Shown: positions 1 to 6,553 of the stretch, one piece after another
How the letters are laid out: each line of letters opens with the position of its first letter
Numbering within the stretch: the first letter of the stretch is position 1
NCBI GenBank assembly: GCA_004552155.1
Contig: SFPF01000093.1
Location: 1 to 8,911, forward strand
DNA length: 8,911 bases
Source: Bacteroidales bacterium
Lineage (GTDB): Bacteria > Bacteroidota > Bacteroidia > Bacteroidales > Bacteroidaceae
Direction of reading: 5' to 3'
Notes under the pieces: model-generated
The model's input: only the letters and a program-made list of their open reading frames with translations
Databases searched by the model: none
What the model was told of the DNA's origin: nothing
Program-made: the position numbers and the translations under genes

Positions 1-336
1 ACGCTCTCCAAAATAGCCAAAATCATCACCGACTATAAGGACTACGACGTCCTTGTGGAGGGCAACACCGACAACGTGCCCATTTCGCAGAAGAACATCC
101 GCAACAACTGGGATCTTTCCGCCCTCCGTGCGTCCTCCGTGGTTCAGGCCCTGCAAACGCAGTACGGCGTAGACCCCAAGCGCCTTTCGGCCGCCGGCCG
201 CGGCGAGTACAACCCCCTTGCCGACAACGCCACCGAGAAGGGCCGCCAGCGCAACCGCCGCACGCAAATCATCATTACGCCCAAACTCGACCAGTTTATG
301 GATCTCATAGACCAGGCACCCGAGGGAGAACAATAA
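1..336 (+). CDS. OmpA-family protein, C-terminal part (5' end outside window)
   Basis: The frame is open from base 1 and ends at TAA 334-336, giving 111 residues of a longer protein. They form an OmpA-like peptidoglycan-binding domain: a GNTDNVPI segment with the conserved Asp, then NNWDLSALRA, then GRGEYNP, then the closing RNRRTQIII motif. In this family the domain clamps diaminopimelate of peptidoglycan and anchors an outer-membrane or periplasmic protein to the wall. The NNWDLSALRA form is common in stand-alone Bacteroidetes OmpA/MotB-like lipoproteins that carry an N-terminal coiled coil, but that part is not visible here. The short tail after the domain is acidic. A strong terminator follows 21 bp after the stop, so this is the end of its transcript. 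Domain assignment is secure; the identity of the full protein is not. Confidence 0.9.
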   Translation, partial: TLSKIAKIITDYKDYDVLVEGNTDNVPISQKNIRNNWDLSALRASSVVQALQTQYGVDPKRLSAAGRGEYNPLADNATEKGRQRNRRTQIIITPKLDQFMDLIDQAPEGEQ

Positions 337-357
337 AATCCTTTTTTAGAAAAAAGC

Positions 358-398
358 AAAAACCCTACCTTGCACGCATTGAGCAAGGTGGGGTTTTT
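358..398 (+). terminator. Rho-independent terminator of the OmpA-family gene
   Basis: A 16-bp stem pairs 358-373 with 383-398 around a 9-nt loop, with a single G-T wobble (366/390). The left arm begins with five A and the right arm ends with five T, so the helix could work in both directions, but the only adjacent gene is on the plus strand. Confidence 0.9.
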
Positions 399-433
399 CG
401 CATTTAATCAAAAACAGTGCTTGTGTTTTGTTT

Positions 434-482
434 ATGCTCGGCAATATGAGCAAGCTCTATTGCACTCGCTTGCACGAAAATT
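434..482 (+). repeat. Hairpin-cored intergenic repeat, copy A (degenerate)
   Basis: Copy A reads CTCGGCA, then a short palindrome GAGC-AA-GCTC (448-457), then CTCGCTTGCACGAAAATT (465-482). That last 18-nt string recurs exactly as an inverted repeat in copy C (901-918). The same layout of CTCGGCA, palindrome with an AA loop, then CTCGCTTGCAC is seen in copies B and C. It resembles the dispersed intergenic repeats seen in Prevotella-type genomes; family membership beyond this window is inference. Confidence 0.65.
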
Positions 483-486
483 GGCT

Positions 487-537
487 GCGGCTCGGCATAG
501 TCCAAGTAAACTTGGCCTCTGCGCTCGCCTTGCACAA
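487..537 (+). repeat. Hairpin-cored intergenic repeat, copy B
   Basis: Direct repeat of copy A, starting only a few bases after it. It reads CTCGGCATAG (491-500), the palindrome CCAAGT-AA-ACTTGG (502-515), then CTCTGCGCTCGCCTTGCAC. It aligns with the reverse complement of copy C over about 50 bp with a few substitutions and one-base gaps. The core palindrome differs from copies A and C in both arms together, while the AA loop is kept. Confidence 0.75.
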
Positions 538-547
538 ACCTCCCCTT

Positions 548-583
548 CTGCGCAGACGGTATTGCCGCCTGCGCAGTTTTTTT
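548..583 (+). terminator. Second Rho-independent terminator, plus strand
   Basis: The palindromic octamer CTGCGCAG at 548-555 pairs with the same octamer at 569-576. After one mismatch (556/568) a further CGG/CCG pairing closes a small loop. Seven T follow (577-583). There is no T-run on the other side, so it acts on plus-strand transcripts. It lies 165 bp past the first terminator with no gene between, so it is either a back-up or ends a short RNA carrying repeats A and B. Confidence 0.75.
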
Positions 584-648
584 ATTTCCTCGGAGCAATT
601 TTTTCCTTGCCCCAAGCAATTTTTCACTATCTACGCAGATGATTTTTA

Positions 649-726
649 TTACAAAGTTTGTAACAAGCGTTACAAACTTTGTAATACGTATTAAAAACTT
701 TGTAACACGTATTACAAAGTTTGTAA
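649..726 (+). repeat. Four 15-bp palindromes at exact 21-bp spacing (operator- or iteron-like array)
   Basis: Four copies of TTACAAA-N-TTTGTAA start at 649, 670, 691 and 712. Copies 1 and 4 are perfect with central G. Copy 2 is perfect with central C. Copy 3 has one mismatch (TTAAAAA on the left arm). The start-to-start distance is exactly 21 bp throughout, two turns of B-DNA, so a dimeric protein binding each site would sit on the same face of the helix. The 6-bp spacers vary, with ACG shared between copies 2 and 3. Each half-site contains TACA/TGTA. The array lies about 120-200 bp upstream of the candidate pdxB promoter. Which protein binds it cannot be told from this window, and no replication initiator or obvious regulator gene is present. 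Confidence 0.85.
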
Positions 727-848
727 TAAAAATTATTTTAGCAGATAGGAAAAAATATCACGGGCTTAGGGAAGAATTTCCCCTTGATAGTAAAAAATAT
801 AAAGGAGATAATATTGGCGGCATAGGCAGATAGTCGGAATTAAAGCAC

Positions 849-856
849 TAATTTTG
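849..856 (+). promoter_or_regulatory. Candidate Bacteroidetes -7 box (TAATTTTG) for pdxB-dacB
   Basis: TAATTTTG followed by C matches the TAnnTTTG -7 consensus used by the Bacteroidetes primary sigma factor. No clear TTTG -33 box is seen at the usual distance. If used, transcription would start near 863 and the pdxB leader would be about 200 nt long, containing repeat C and the hairpin at 975-992. Confidence 0.45.
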
Positions 857-900
857 CAGAAAGAAAAACAAACGATTTTTAGTAAACGAGTAAACAAGGA

Positions 901-957
901 AATTTTCGTGCAAGCGAGCGCAGAGCCGAACTTGTTCGGGCTATGCCGAGTGCAGCC
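901..957 (-). repeat. Hairpin-cored intergenic repeat, copy C (inverted)
   Basis: In reverse complement it reads CTGCACTCGGCATAG, the palindrome CCGAAC-AA-GTTCGG (plus-strand 926-939), CTCTGCGCTCGCTTGCAC, then GAAAATT. This is the copy A/B consensus in the opposite orientation, about 365 bp from copy B. The outer 18 bases (901-918) are an exact inverted match to 465-482 of copy A. It falls inside the predicted pdxB leader. Confidence 0.75.
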
Positions 958-974
958 GAAAATCTCAAAGAAAA

Positions 975-992
975 CAAGACAGAGATGTCTTG
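975..992 (+). other. Leader hairpin with GAGA tetraloop
   Basis: CAAGACA (975-981) pairs perfectly with TGTCTTG (986-992) around GAGA, a GNRA-type tetraloop. It lies about 80 nt before the pdxB start codon, inside the predicted leader. It is followed by A/T-rich sequence but no clean T-run, so it is not a convincing terminator; a role in mRNA stability or regulation is only a guess. Confidence 0.4.
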
Positions 993-1017
993 CTAATTTA
1001 TATTTTACATGAGAAAC

Positions 1018-1056
1018 TTGTCTCGTCTACTTGTTTACTTGTAAACTCGTCTACTA
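1018..1056 (+). repeat. Degenerate ACTTGTTTACT-type short repeats, with inverted partner at 881-898
   Basis: This stretch is made of loosely repeated words of about ten bases (CTTGT, CGTCTACT, TTTACTTGTAAACT). CTTGTTTACT at 1030-1039 is the exact reverse complement of AGTAAACAAG at 889-898, so repeat C is bracketed by an inverted pair. Similar words are common in intergenic DNA of Bacteroidales. The repeat ends about 15 bp before the pdxB start. Confidence 0.5.
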
Positions 1057-1071
1057 ATAAACGAAGAAAGT

Positions 1072-2050
1072 ATGCTGCTTGTAATCGACGATAAAATACC
1101 CTTTATGCGCGGACAGGCCGAAAGGCTTGGCCGCGCCGTGTATCTGCCCGGAGCGGAAATAGCACCCGCCGACGTGCGCGAGGCCGATGCGCTCATAGTG
1201 CGCACGAGGACGAAAATCGACAAATGCCTGCTCGACGGCTCGCGCGTGCGCTTCGTGGCCACAGCCACTATCGGCACAGACCATATCGACACGGCCTATC
1301 TTGACAGCCGGGGCATAGGGTGGGCGAGTGCGCCGGGCTGCAATGCAGGGAGCGTGGCGCAATATGTGGCGTGCGCACTGGCAGGGCTGTGGCAGGAGGG
1401 CGTGCTGACGATGCCGCCCGAGAAGTGCACCGTGGGCGTAGTGGGCGTGGGGCACGTGGGCAAGCGCGTCTGCGAAGCGGTGGAACGCATGGGCTGCCGC
1501 GTGCTGCGCTATGACCCGCCGAGGGCGCAAGCCGAGGGCGCGGCAGATGTGCCGCTCACCCGCGCGGGCAGATTTGCCACCTTCCACATGGCCGACGCCG
1601 CCTTTTTCGACGCTTTGAAAAAGAAGCCCGTCTTTATCAACGCTGCTCGTGGCGAGGTGGCCGACACCGACGCGCTCGTTGCGGCGATTGATGCGGAAAA
1701 GGTCGGCGCGGCGGTAATCGACACTTGGGAGCACGAGCCGCGCATCTCGCCCGAACTGCTGCGCCGCGCCCGGATTGCCACGCCGCACATCGCGGGTTAC
1801 AGTGCCGACGGCAAGGCCTGCGGTACGCGCATGGCACTCGAAGCCGTGGCGCGGGCACTTGGACGCGACGACTTGCGGTTTGACGACATCCTGCCGCCGC
1901 CTCGAAAAAGCAAACGAAATTCTCCCTCACCCGTGGCGCGAGCTGCTGCGCCTCTACGACCCGCGCCGCGACAGCCGCGCCCTGAAAGCCTGCCCCGATG
2001 AGTTTGAGAAATTAAGGGGCGACTATCCGTTGCGGAGGGAGGTATTTTAA
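1072..2050 (+). pseudogene. pdxB: Erythronate-4-phosphate dehydrogenase PdxB, with internal loss and 3' frameshift
   Basis: PdxB oxidises 4-phosphoerythronate with NAD in the DXP-dependent route to pyridoxal phosphate. Visible family marks are IDDKIP at the N-terminus, RTRT, TATIGTDHID, APGCNAGSVAQY, the Rossmann motif GVVGVGHVG (residues 122-130), DPPR, and the catalytic Arg193 (NAARGEV), Glu220 (DTWEHEP) and His239 (TPHIAGYS). Two lesions are seen. First, DPPRAQAEG runs almost directly into VPLTRAG; about 20-25 residues that the family carries between them (ending in an ADIITFH-like strand) are missing in frame near 1540-1550. Second, the starting frame continues to a stop at 2001 as low-complexity sequence, but the true C-terminus (LYDPRRD... 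to GDYPLRREVF) lies in the next frame and ends at TAA 2048-2050. A one-base gain near the A-run 1905-1909 would explain it. Start ATG 1072 is the only suitable one. The gene ends 6 bp before dacB. Confidence 0.88.
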
Positions 2051-2056
2051 TATATT

Positions 2057-3349
2057 ATGAAACAGATAATATTTTTCCTGCATATCCTCCTGTTGCTCAC
2101 GGCGTGCGCCGGCAGTAGGGGTGCGTTGCATTCGTCCAAAAATTCGTCCGAAAATTCGCCCGAAAACGCGCCGCAAAATGCACCTGAAAACGCGCTCCAA
2201 ATTATTTCTGTGCTCCCCTCTACGGCACAGCCCGTCAATAGCCCCTCTGCGCTTGCGGCGCGGCTGGACAGTCTCTGCGCTGACTCCATATTCGACCGCA
2301 CACAGTTGGGGCTGGCGGTGTACGACCTCACCGATGGGCGTTACCTCTACCGCCGCGGCGAAAGGCAATGCCTGCGCCCGGCATCGACGATGAAGGTCGT
2401 GACGGCCATCGCTGCGCTGCACACATTGGGCACGGACTATCATTATTCCACGTGCCTCGTGCTCCCCGACGGCGCGGTGGCGAAGGGCGACAGCATCGTG
2501 CGTGGCAACATTGAGATTAGAGCCGCTTTCGACCCCCTGCTCTCCAAGGACGACCTGCAAACCCTGGTTGCCGCCCTTGCCGCAGAGGGCGTACGCCGCA
2601 TTGAGGGCGACATCGTGGCCGACGTGAGCCTGAAAGACACGCTCGCGAAAGGCTGGGGCTGGTGCTGGGACGACGACGACGCTCCGCTCGACGCGCTCAC
2701 GATGGGCGGCAAGGATATTTTTGAAACCTCATTTCGTCAGTTGCTTGCCGATAACGGCATCGTCTGTTCGGGCACGTTCCGCAAAGGGCGGCTCACGCCC
2801 GGGGGGCGCACGGTGGCGAGCGTGGAGCGCACTATCGACGCGGTGCTGCTGCCGATGATGAAGAAAAGCGACAACCTCGCGGCGGAGAGCATGTTCTACC
2901 AAATAGCGGCACACGGCGGCAAGCCTTATGCCGGAAGGCGCGAGGCGGTGAAGGCGATAGAGGCTTTGGTAAAAAAGATGGGCCTCAATCCCGCCCACTA
3001 CCAGTTTGCCGACGGCTCCGGCCTTTCGCTCTACAACTATGTGACGCCCGAACTGCTCGTGCGCCTGCTTGCCTTTGCCTACAACGACGAGGCGCTGCGC
3101 CGCCACCTTCTCCCCGCGCTGCCGATTGCGGGCGAGGACGGCACCCTTGCCCGCCGCCTGCGCGGCACGAAGGCGCAGGGCAACGTCCGTGCCAAGACGG
3201 GCACTGTGGAGGGCGTGAGCACCCTCGCGGGCTATTGCACCGCGAAAGACGGCCACATACTTTGCTTCGCCATCATGAACCAGGGCATACGCCGCACTTC
3301 CACGGGCCGTAACTTTCAGGACCGGGTGTGCCGGGCATTGACCGAGTAG
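2057..3349 (+). CDS. dacB: D-alanyl-D-alanine carboxypeptidase/endopeptidase, PBP4 type, lipoprotein
   Basis: A 430-residue serine peptidase of family S13 that trims or cuts peptidoglycan cross-links in the periplasm and binds penicillin. All three active-site motifs are present and well spaced: S110-T-M-K113, S271-D-N273 and K380-T-G382. The conserved DGSGLS segment is at 319-324 and GWGWCWDD near 199-206. The N-terminus is a short hydrophobic signal ending in the lipobox LTAC (Cys17), so the protein is probably a membrane-anchored lipoprotein. A five-unit Asn-rich linker (27-46) follows. Length suits Bacteroidetes members, slightly shorter than the E. coli enzyme. It starts 6 bp after pdxB with no promoter between, so it is probably translated from the same mRNA. 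No lesion is seen; it is one of the few intact genes here. Confidence 0.93.
   Translation: MKQIIFFLHILLLLTACAGSRGALHSSKNSSENSPENAPQNAPENALQIISVLPSTAQPVNSPSALAARLDSLCADSIFDRTQLGLAVYDLTDGRYLYRRGERQCLRPASTMKVVTAIAALHTLGTDYHYSTCLVLPDGAVAKGDSIVRGNIEIRAAFDPLLSKDDLQTLVAALAAEGVRRIEGDIVADVSLKDTLAKGWGWCWDDDDAPLDALTMGGKDIFETSFRQLLADNGIVCSGTFRKGRLTPGGRTVASVERTIDAVLLPMMKKSDNLAAESMFYQIAAHGGKPYAGRREAVKAIEALVKKMGLNPAHYQFADGSGLSLYNYVTPELLVRLLAFAYNDEALRRHLLPALPIAGEDGTLARRLRGTKAQGNVRAKTGTVEGVSTLAGYCTAKDGHILCFAIMNQGIRRTSTGRNFQDRVCRALTE
2135..2194 (+). repeat. 12-bp tandem repeat coding an Asn-rich linker in DacB
   Basis: Five imperfect 12-nt units encode SKNS, SENS, PENA, PQNA and PENA (residues 27-46), directly after the lipobox cysteine region. 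This is likely a flexible spacer between the lipid anchor and the catalytic domain, and unit number could vary by slippage. Confidence 0.7.
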
Positions 3350-3369
3350 GGGCGTTCTGCTGAACGCCC
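3350..3369 (+). other. Hairpin directly after the dacB stop
   Basis: GGGCGTTC (3350-3357) pairs perfectly with GAACGCCC (3362-3369) around TGCT, beginning at the base after the TAG. No T-run follows, so it is a weak terminator candidate at best. It more likely protects the 3' end of the mRNA or is a short intergenic repeat. A second small GCCC/GGGC inverted pair followed by six A lies at about 3377-3392. Confidence 0.45.
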
Positions 3370-3446
3370 GCACCTGCCCGTGGGCAAAAAACTCGTTGAC
3401 GCAATAAAAATCCTATCTTTCCGCCTCACTATTCGCCAAAAAAACT

Positions 3447-3454
3447 TACATTTG
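3447..3454 (+). promoter_or_regulatory. Candidate -7 box (TACATTTG) for the GH84 gene
   Basis: TACATTTG followed by C matches TAnnTTTG and lies 47 bp before the ATG at 3502, a typical distance. The -33 region shows no clear TTTG. Confidence 0.5.
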
Positions 3455-3501
3455 CAGAAGTTGCATATAAGATACTTATATTTTTTCCAAAAATCCATAT
3501 C

Positions 3502-4692
3502 ATGAAAATCAAATCTATCCTTCTTTCCCTGCTGCTCGGCTTGGGCGCAGGAAAGGCAGCGGCGCAGAAAATCACCGTGTCGCCCATTCCGCAAAACATC
3601 GAGTGGGGCGCAAAGGCATTCGACGGCACCGCCACCTACAAATTCACTGGCAGCGAAGAGGCTGATGCCGATGCCGTGGCTGCCCTCACCGCGTTCCGCG
3701 CACCGCAAACGGGCAGCGCCGACGTGGAAATCATTATCGGCGAGCGTGGCGATGCCGCCGTGGCTGCCTACGAGAGCGAAATCCCCGCAAAAGCCGAAGG
3801 CTACTACCTCAAAGTGGAGCCTGGCAAAGTGGTGATTGCCGGCAACGACGCCAACGGCACGTTCTACGGCGTGCAGACCTTCCTGCAAGTAGCCGCACAG
3901 CCCGAAGTGATGCAGGTGACCGTGAAAGACTGGCCCGACATGCTGGAGCGCGGCGTGGTGGAAGGCTTCTATGGAAACAACTGGAGCCAGACCGACCGCA
4001 TCCGCCAGTTCCAGTTCTACGGACGCAACAAGATGAACGTCTATATCTACGGCCCGAAGGACGACCCTTACCACCGCTACCGTTGGCGCGAGAATTATCC
4101 CACGGCAGAAGCCAACAAGATGAAGGAACTCGTGGCTGAGGCGCACAAGAATAAGGTGAACTTCGTGTGGGCCGTGCACCCCGGCATAGATATCAAATGG
4201 AACAAGACCGACTCGCTCAACGTGATCAAGAAACTCGAATTTATGTATGGCCTTGGCGTGCGCGCCTTTGCCGTGTTCTTCGATGACATCACGGGCGAGG
4301 GCACGAGCGGCGTGAAGCAGGCGCAGCTGCTCAACTACATAACCGATGAGTTTGTGAGAAAGCACGAGGGCGTGCAGCCGCTTATCCTCTGCCCCACCGA
4401 CTACAACCGCGCCTGGGCGGGCGATACGTATCTCAACGCCCTGCGCGACAATATGCATGAAGAGGTGCGCATCATGTGGACGGGCAACTCCGTGGTGGAC
4501 TTCATCAACAAGAGCGACCTCGAATGGGTGAACCCGCGCATCGGCCGCAAGGCGTACATTTGGCTCAACTATCCCGTGACCGACTACTGCGGCCGCCATC
4601 TCCTACTGCAACGCTTCGTGGGAACGCGCCATCAAATACCTCATGCCCACCCACGCAGAGGCTTTCCACGTGTTCTGCGAGCACAACGTTGA
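3502..4692 (+). pseudogene. GH84-type beta-N-acetylglucosaminidase, N-terminal and catalytic part
   Basis: Secreted glycosidase of the hyaluronidase/O-GlcNAcase type (family GH84), which removes beta-linked N-acetylglucosamine from glycoproteins or glycosaminoglycans by substrate-assisted catalysis. Residues 1-22 are a signal peptide (hydrophobic core, AAAQ end). Residues about 25-145 form the N-terminal alpha/beta domain with YYLKVEPGKVVIAG and GTFYGVQTF. The barrel starts at RGVVEGFYGNNWS (150-162) and contains KMNVYIYGPKDDPYHR, WAVHPG, the catalytic pair D261-D262 in AVFFDDI, CPTDYN, IMWTG and AYIWLNYPVTDY. The family sequence stops at about residue 368 (base 4605). The rest of this frame, to the stop at 4692, is out-of-frame coding sequence of the downstream part. 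About 45-50 residues expected here (GPVYGN- to YAWN-like region, including the end of the barrel) are absent. Start ATG follows a promoter box. Confidence 0.88.
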
Positions 4693-6292
4693 CCTCGGTG
4701 CCAACGGCCACGGTCTGCGCCGCATGAACGAGTCGGTTGCTTTCAAGGCCGCCGCTGAGGCCTTCAAGACTGCCATTGCCGGAGGCTACAACGCCGAAGC
4801 CGTGGCAAGCATGAAGCAGCAGTTTGCCATCATCACCAACGCCGCCGACGAGCTCCTCGCCAACACCGACCAGCCCGAACTTACGGCAGAAATCACGCCG
4901 TGGGTGCAGGTGATGAAAATCGTGGGACAGCGCGGCGCGCTCACCATGGCACTCTACGACAACCTGCAAGCAGCCGAGCCTGAAAAGTTTATCGAGAATT
5001 ATCTCGCCATTACCGCCCTCGAGCAGCAGCAAAAGAGCGTGATGTCGCGCGACTTCGAAGGCTCTATCATGAAGGTGAACCCCGCCGTGGCCGAACTCGT
5101 GGTGCAGCCCTTCATCAAGGAACAGCTCGCCGCGCTCATCGCCGCCTATAAGAAGACTTACGATTACCGCCTCGACGTGTTCCCCGCCGAACTCATCGAA
5201 GAGGGCGACTACTTCATCAAGTACAACAACCGCTACCTCTCCAACACCAACGCCGGCAGCGTGGGCGGCAACCCCTCCTTCCTTTCCAGCCTCGACAACG
5301 TGAACCCCACGCGCCAGTACTGGCACATCTCGCTCGACCCCACCACCAGCCGCTATAAGATTGTCAACGTGAAAGACAGCCGCTACCTCAACGAGAACGG
5401 TGCGTTCTCCGCAGGCGACAGTAATCCCTATGAAGCAGGTTGGCACACCTACAACCTCTATCGCATGAACGGCAAATACGCCATTCAGAACGCCGGTTCA
5501 GCTGGCGATAAGTTCTGGAAAGCCTCTTCGACGCGCATCAGCCAAAGCACGGGCAACGAACTGAACAACGACCAGTTTATCTTCGAACTTGTGCCTGTTG
5601 CGGGTGCCGTGGAACACCCCACCATTGAGGAAGGCAAGGAATACGCCATCATGGACGCGCAAGGCCGTTACCTCACCAACACCAACTCGGGCGGCTCGGG
5701 CGGCAACCCCACCTTCCGCACCAAGTATGCCGGCGCCAACAAGGCACAGGCTTGGAAGTTCAGCGTCGATGCCACCACCAAGCGCTGGAAACTTGTCAAC
5801 GCCAAGGACGGCCGCTACGTGAACGAATATGCCAACTTCGGCACAAACGAGTTCTTCAGCACCTGGAACACCTACATCATCACCGAACTCGGCGGCCTCT
5901 TCTCTATCCGCAACGCGGGCGAGGCAGGCACCAACTACTGGTACATCGACTCCTCCGTAACGCCGCCCCGCATCAACGCCAAGGCGATGGACGCCGGCGA
6001 GAGCTATCAGTTCAGCATCGTGGATTTTAATGTTGCCACCGGCATCAACCGCGCAGCCACTACGAGCGGCGCCGATGGCACACTGACGCTTCGCGTAGTC
6101 GGCGGCGAGCTGCACGTCGACACCCCAGCTGCCATTTCCTCCATGACGCTCTTCTCAGCCGACGGCCGCACACTCCGCACCGAGCGCGGCACGGCAGCGA
6201 TGTCCGTGGCCGGCATGAACGGCGGCGTTTACCTGCTCAGCGTGGAAACAGCCGACGGCATTGCCAAGACCTTCCGCGTGCAACTCAAATAA
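4643..6292 (+). pseudogene. GH84 C-terminal part: helical domain, two lectin-like repeats, T9SS sorting domain
   Basis: This continues the enzyme above in the next frame. Homology starts near 4606 (NASWERAIKYLMPTHAEAF), before the ATG at 4643, so that ATG is not a natural start. Order: the helical domain that follows the GH84 barrel, with the conserved HNVDLGANGHG-type segment (to about base 5190); a first beta-trefoil-like domain (about 5198-5605: GDYFIKYNNRYLSNTN, YWHISLD, RYKIVNVKDSRYLNE); and a second, clearly homologous one (about 5626-6027: EYAIMDAQGRYLTNTN, AWKFSVD, RWKLVNAKDGRYVNE). The last about 75 residues (from about 6065) are a type IX secretion C-terminal sorting domain (MTLFSADGRTLRTE, GGVYLLSVETADG, final FRVQLK). 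This predicts export across the outer membrane and attachment to the cell surface. The lectin-like fold is inferred from the pattern. As drawn, the product lacks a signal peptide and catalytic residues, so it would not function unless the break is an artefact. Confidence 0.85.
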
Positions 6293-6341
6293 AAGTCCGC
6301 TTATTATTTGCAAATGACATCTTAAAAATCAATCGCGCCAG

Positions 6342-6384
6342 CTGCACTCCGAGAACCTTTCCCGGGGTGCAGTTTGCCGTTTTT
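6342..6384 (+). terminator. Terminator of the GH84 gene
   Basis: CTGCACTCCG (6342-6351) pairs with CGGGGTGCAG (6363-6372), 10 bp with one G-T wobble and an 11-nt loop, followed by a T-rich run interrupted by GCCG (6373-6384). It sits 50 bp past the stop codon. Confidence 0.75.
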
Positions 6385-6390
6385 ATTCGC

Positions 6391-6540
6391 CCGCAAAAAT
6401 TATTTTTGGACAATAAATATAATCCGTGGACTGGTAAAATCAACAAGGACAAACTCTACCAGGAGTTACGAGAGATGGCTAAAGAAATGGCATTCGAGAT
6501 GATGGATAGAGGACAAAATAGCGCAAAGAGTAACAAATAA
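6391..6540 (+). pseudogene. 5'-truncated reading frame, unrecognised, C-terminal part only
   Basis: The frame ending at TAA 6538-6540 encodes about 45 residues that look like real protein (NPWTGKINKDKLYQELREM, then AKEMAFEMMDRG and a polar tail), probably an amphipathic helix. No ATG lies before 6475, and the frame runs back through the GH84 terminator, so the start appears to be missing. The AT-rich codon use matches the next gene and not the GC-rich GH84 gene. It ends 13 bp before the next ATG, which suggests an old two-gene unit whose front end was lost at a join near 6388-6410. I do not recognise a family. Confidence 0.45.
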
Positions 6541-6553
6541 GACGTGGAAAAAA

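Noticed and set aside
370..694. Several overlapping open frames in the 400-700 region on both strands
   Set aside because: They run through the terminators and inverted repeats and contain no recognisable protein pattern; they are chance frames in a repeat region.
649..726. CRISPR array
   Set aside because: Units are 21 bp with 6-bp spacers and palindromic; no 25-40 bp repeats with similar-sized unique spacers and no cas genes.
769..782. Small hairpin GGGAA/TTCCC between the array and the promoter
   Set aside because: Only five base pairs with no T-run or conserved context; could be chance.
639..833. A 64-residue open frame over the palindrome array
   Set aside because: Its first half is simply the translated 21-bp repeats and the rest is low-complexity Lys/Ile sequence; no plausible protein, no start context.
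797..833. Shine-Dalgarno-like AAAGGAG at about 800 suggesting a tiny gene
   Set aside because: No ATG, GTG or TTG at a suitable distance opens a frame of useful length, and most genes in this window lack strong Shine-Dalgarno sites.
1072..2050. Programmed frameshift in pdxB
   Set aside because: The A-run AAAAA at 1905-1909 is short, no stimulatory structure is evident, and the gene has a second unrelated lesion; mutation or sequence error is simpler.
3316..4599. A 427-residue minus-strand open frame opposite the GH84 gene
   Set aside because: It is antisense to a clearly recognised glycosidase; long antisense frames are expected in GC-rich coding DNA. The protein is His/Val/Ala-rich with no family pattern.
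4643..4645. ATG 4643 as the real start of a separate protein
   Set aside because: Homology to the GH84 helical domain starts upstream at about 4606, and there is no promoter or ribosome site; the ATG is internal to a broken gene.
4565..5446. A 293-residue minus-strand open frame
   Set aside because: Antisense shadow of the GH84 C-terminal part, rich in Val, Gly, Glu and His, with no motif.
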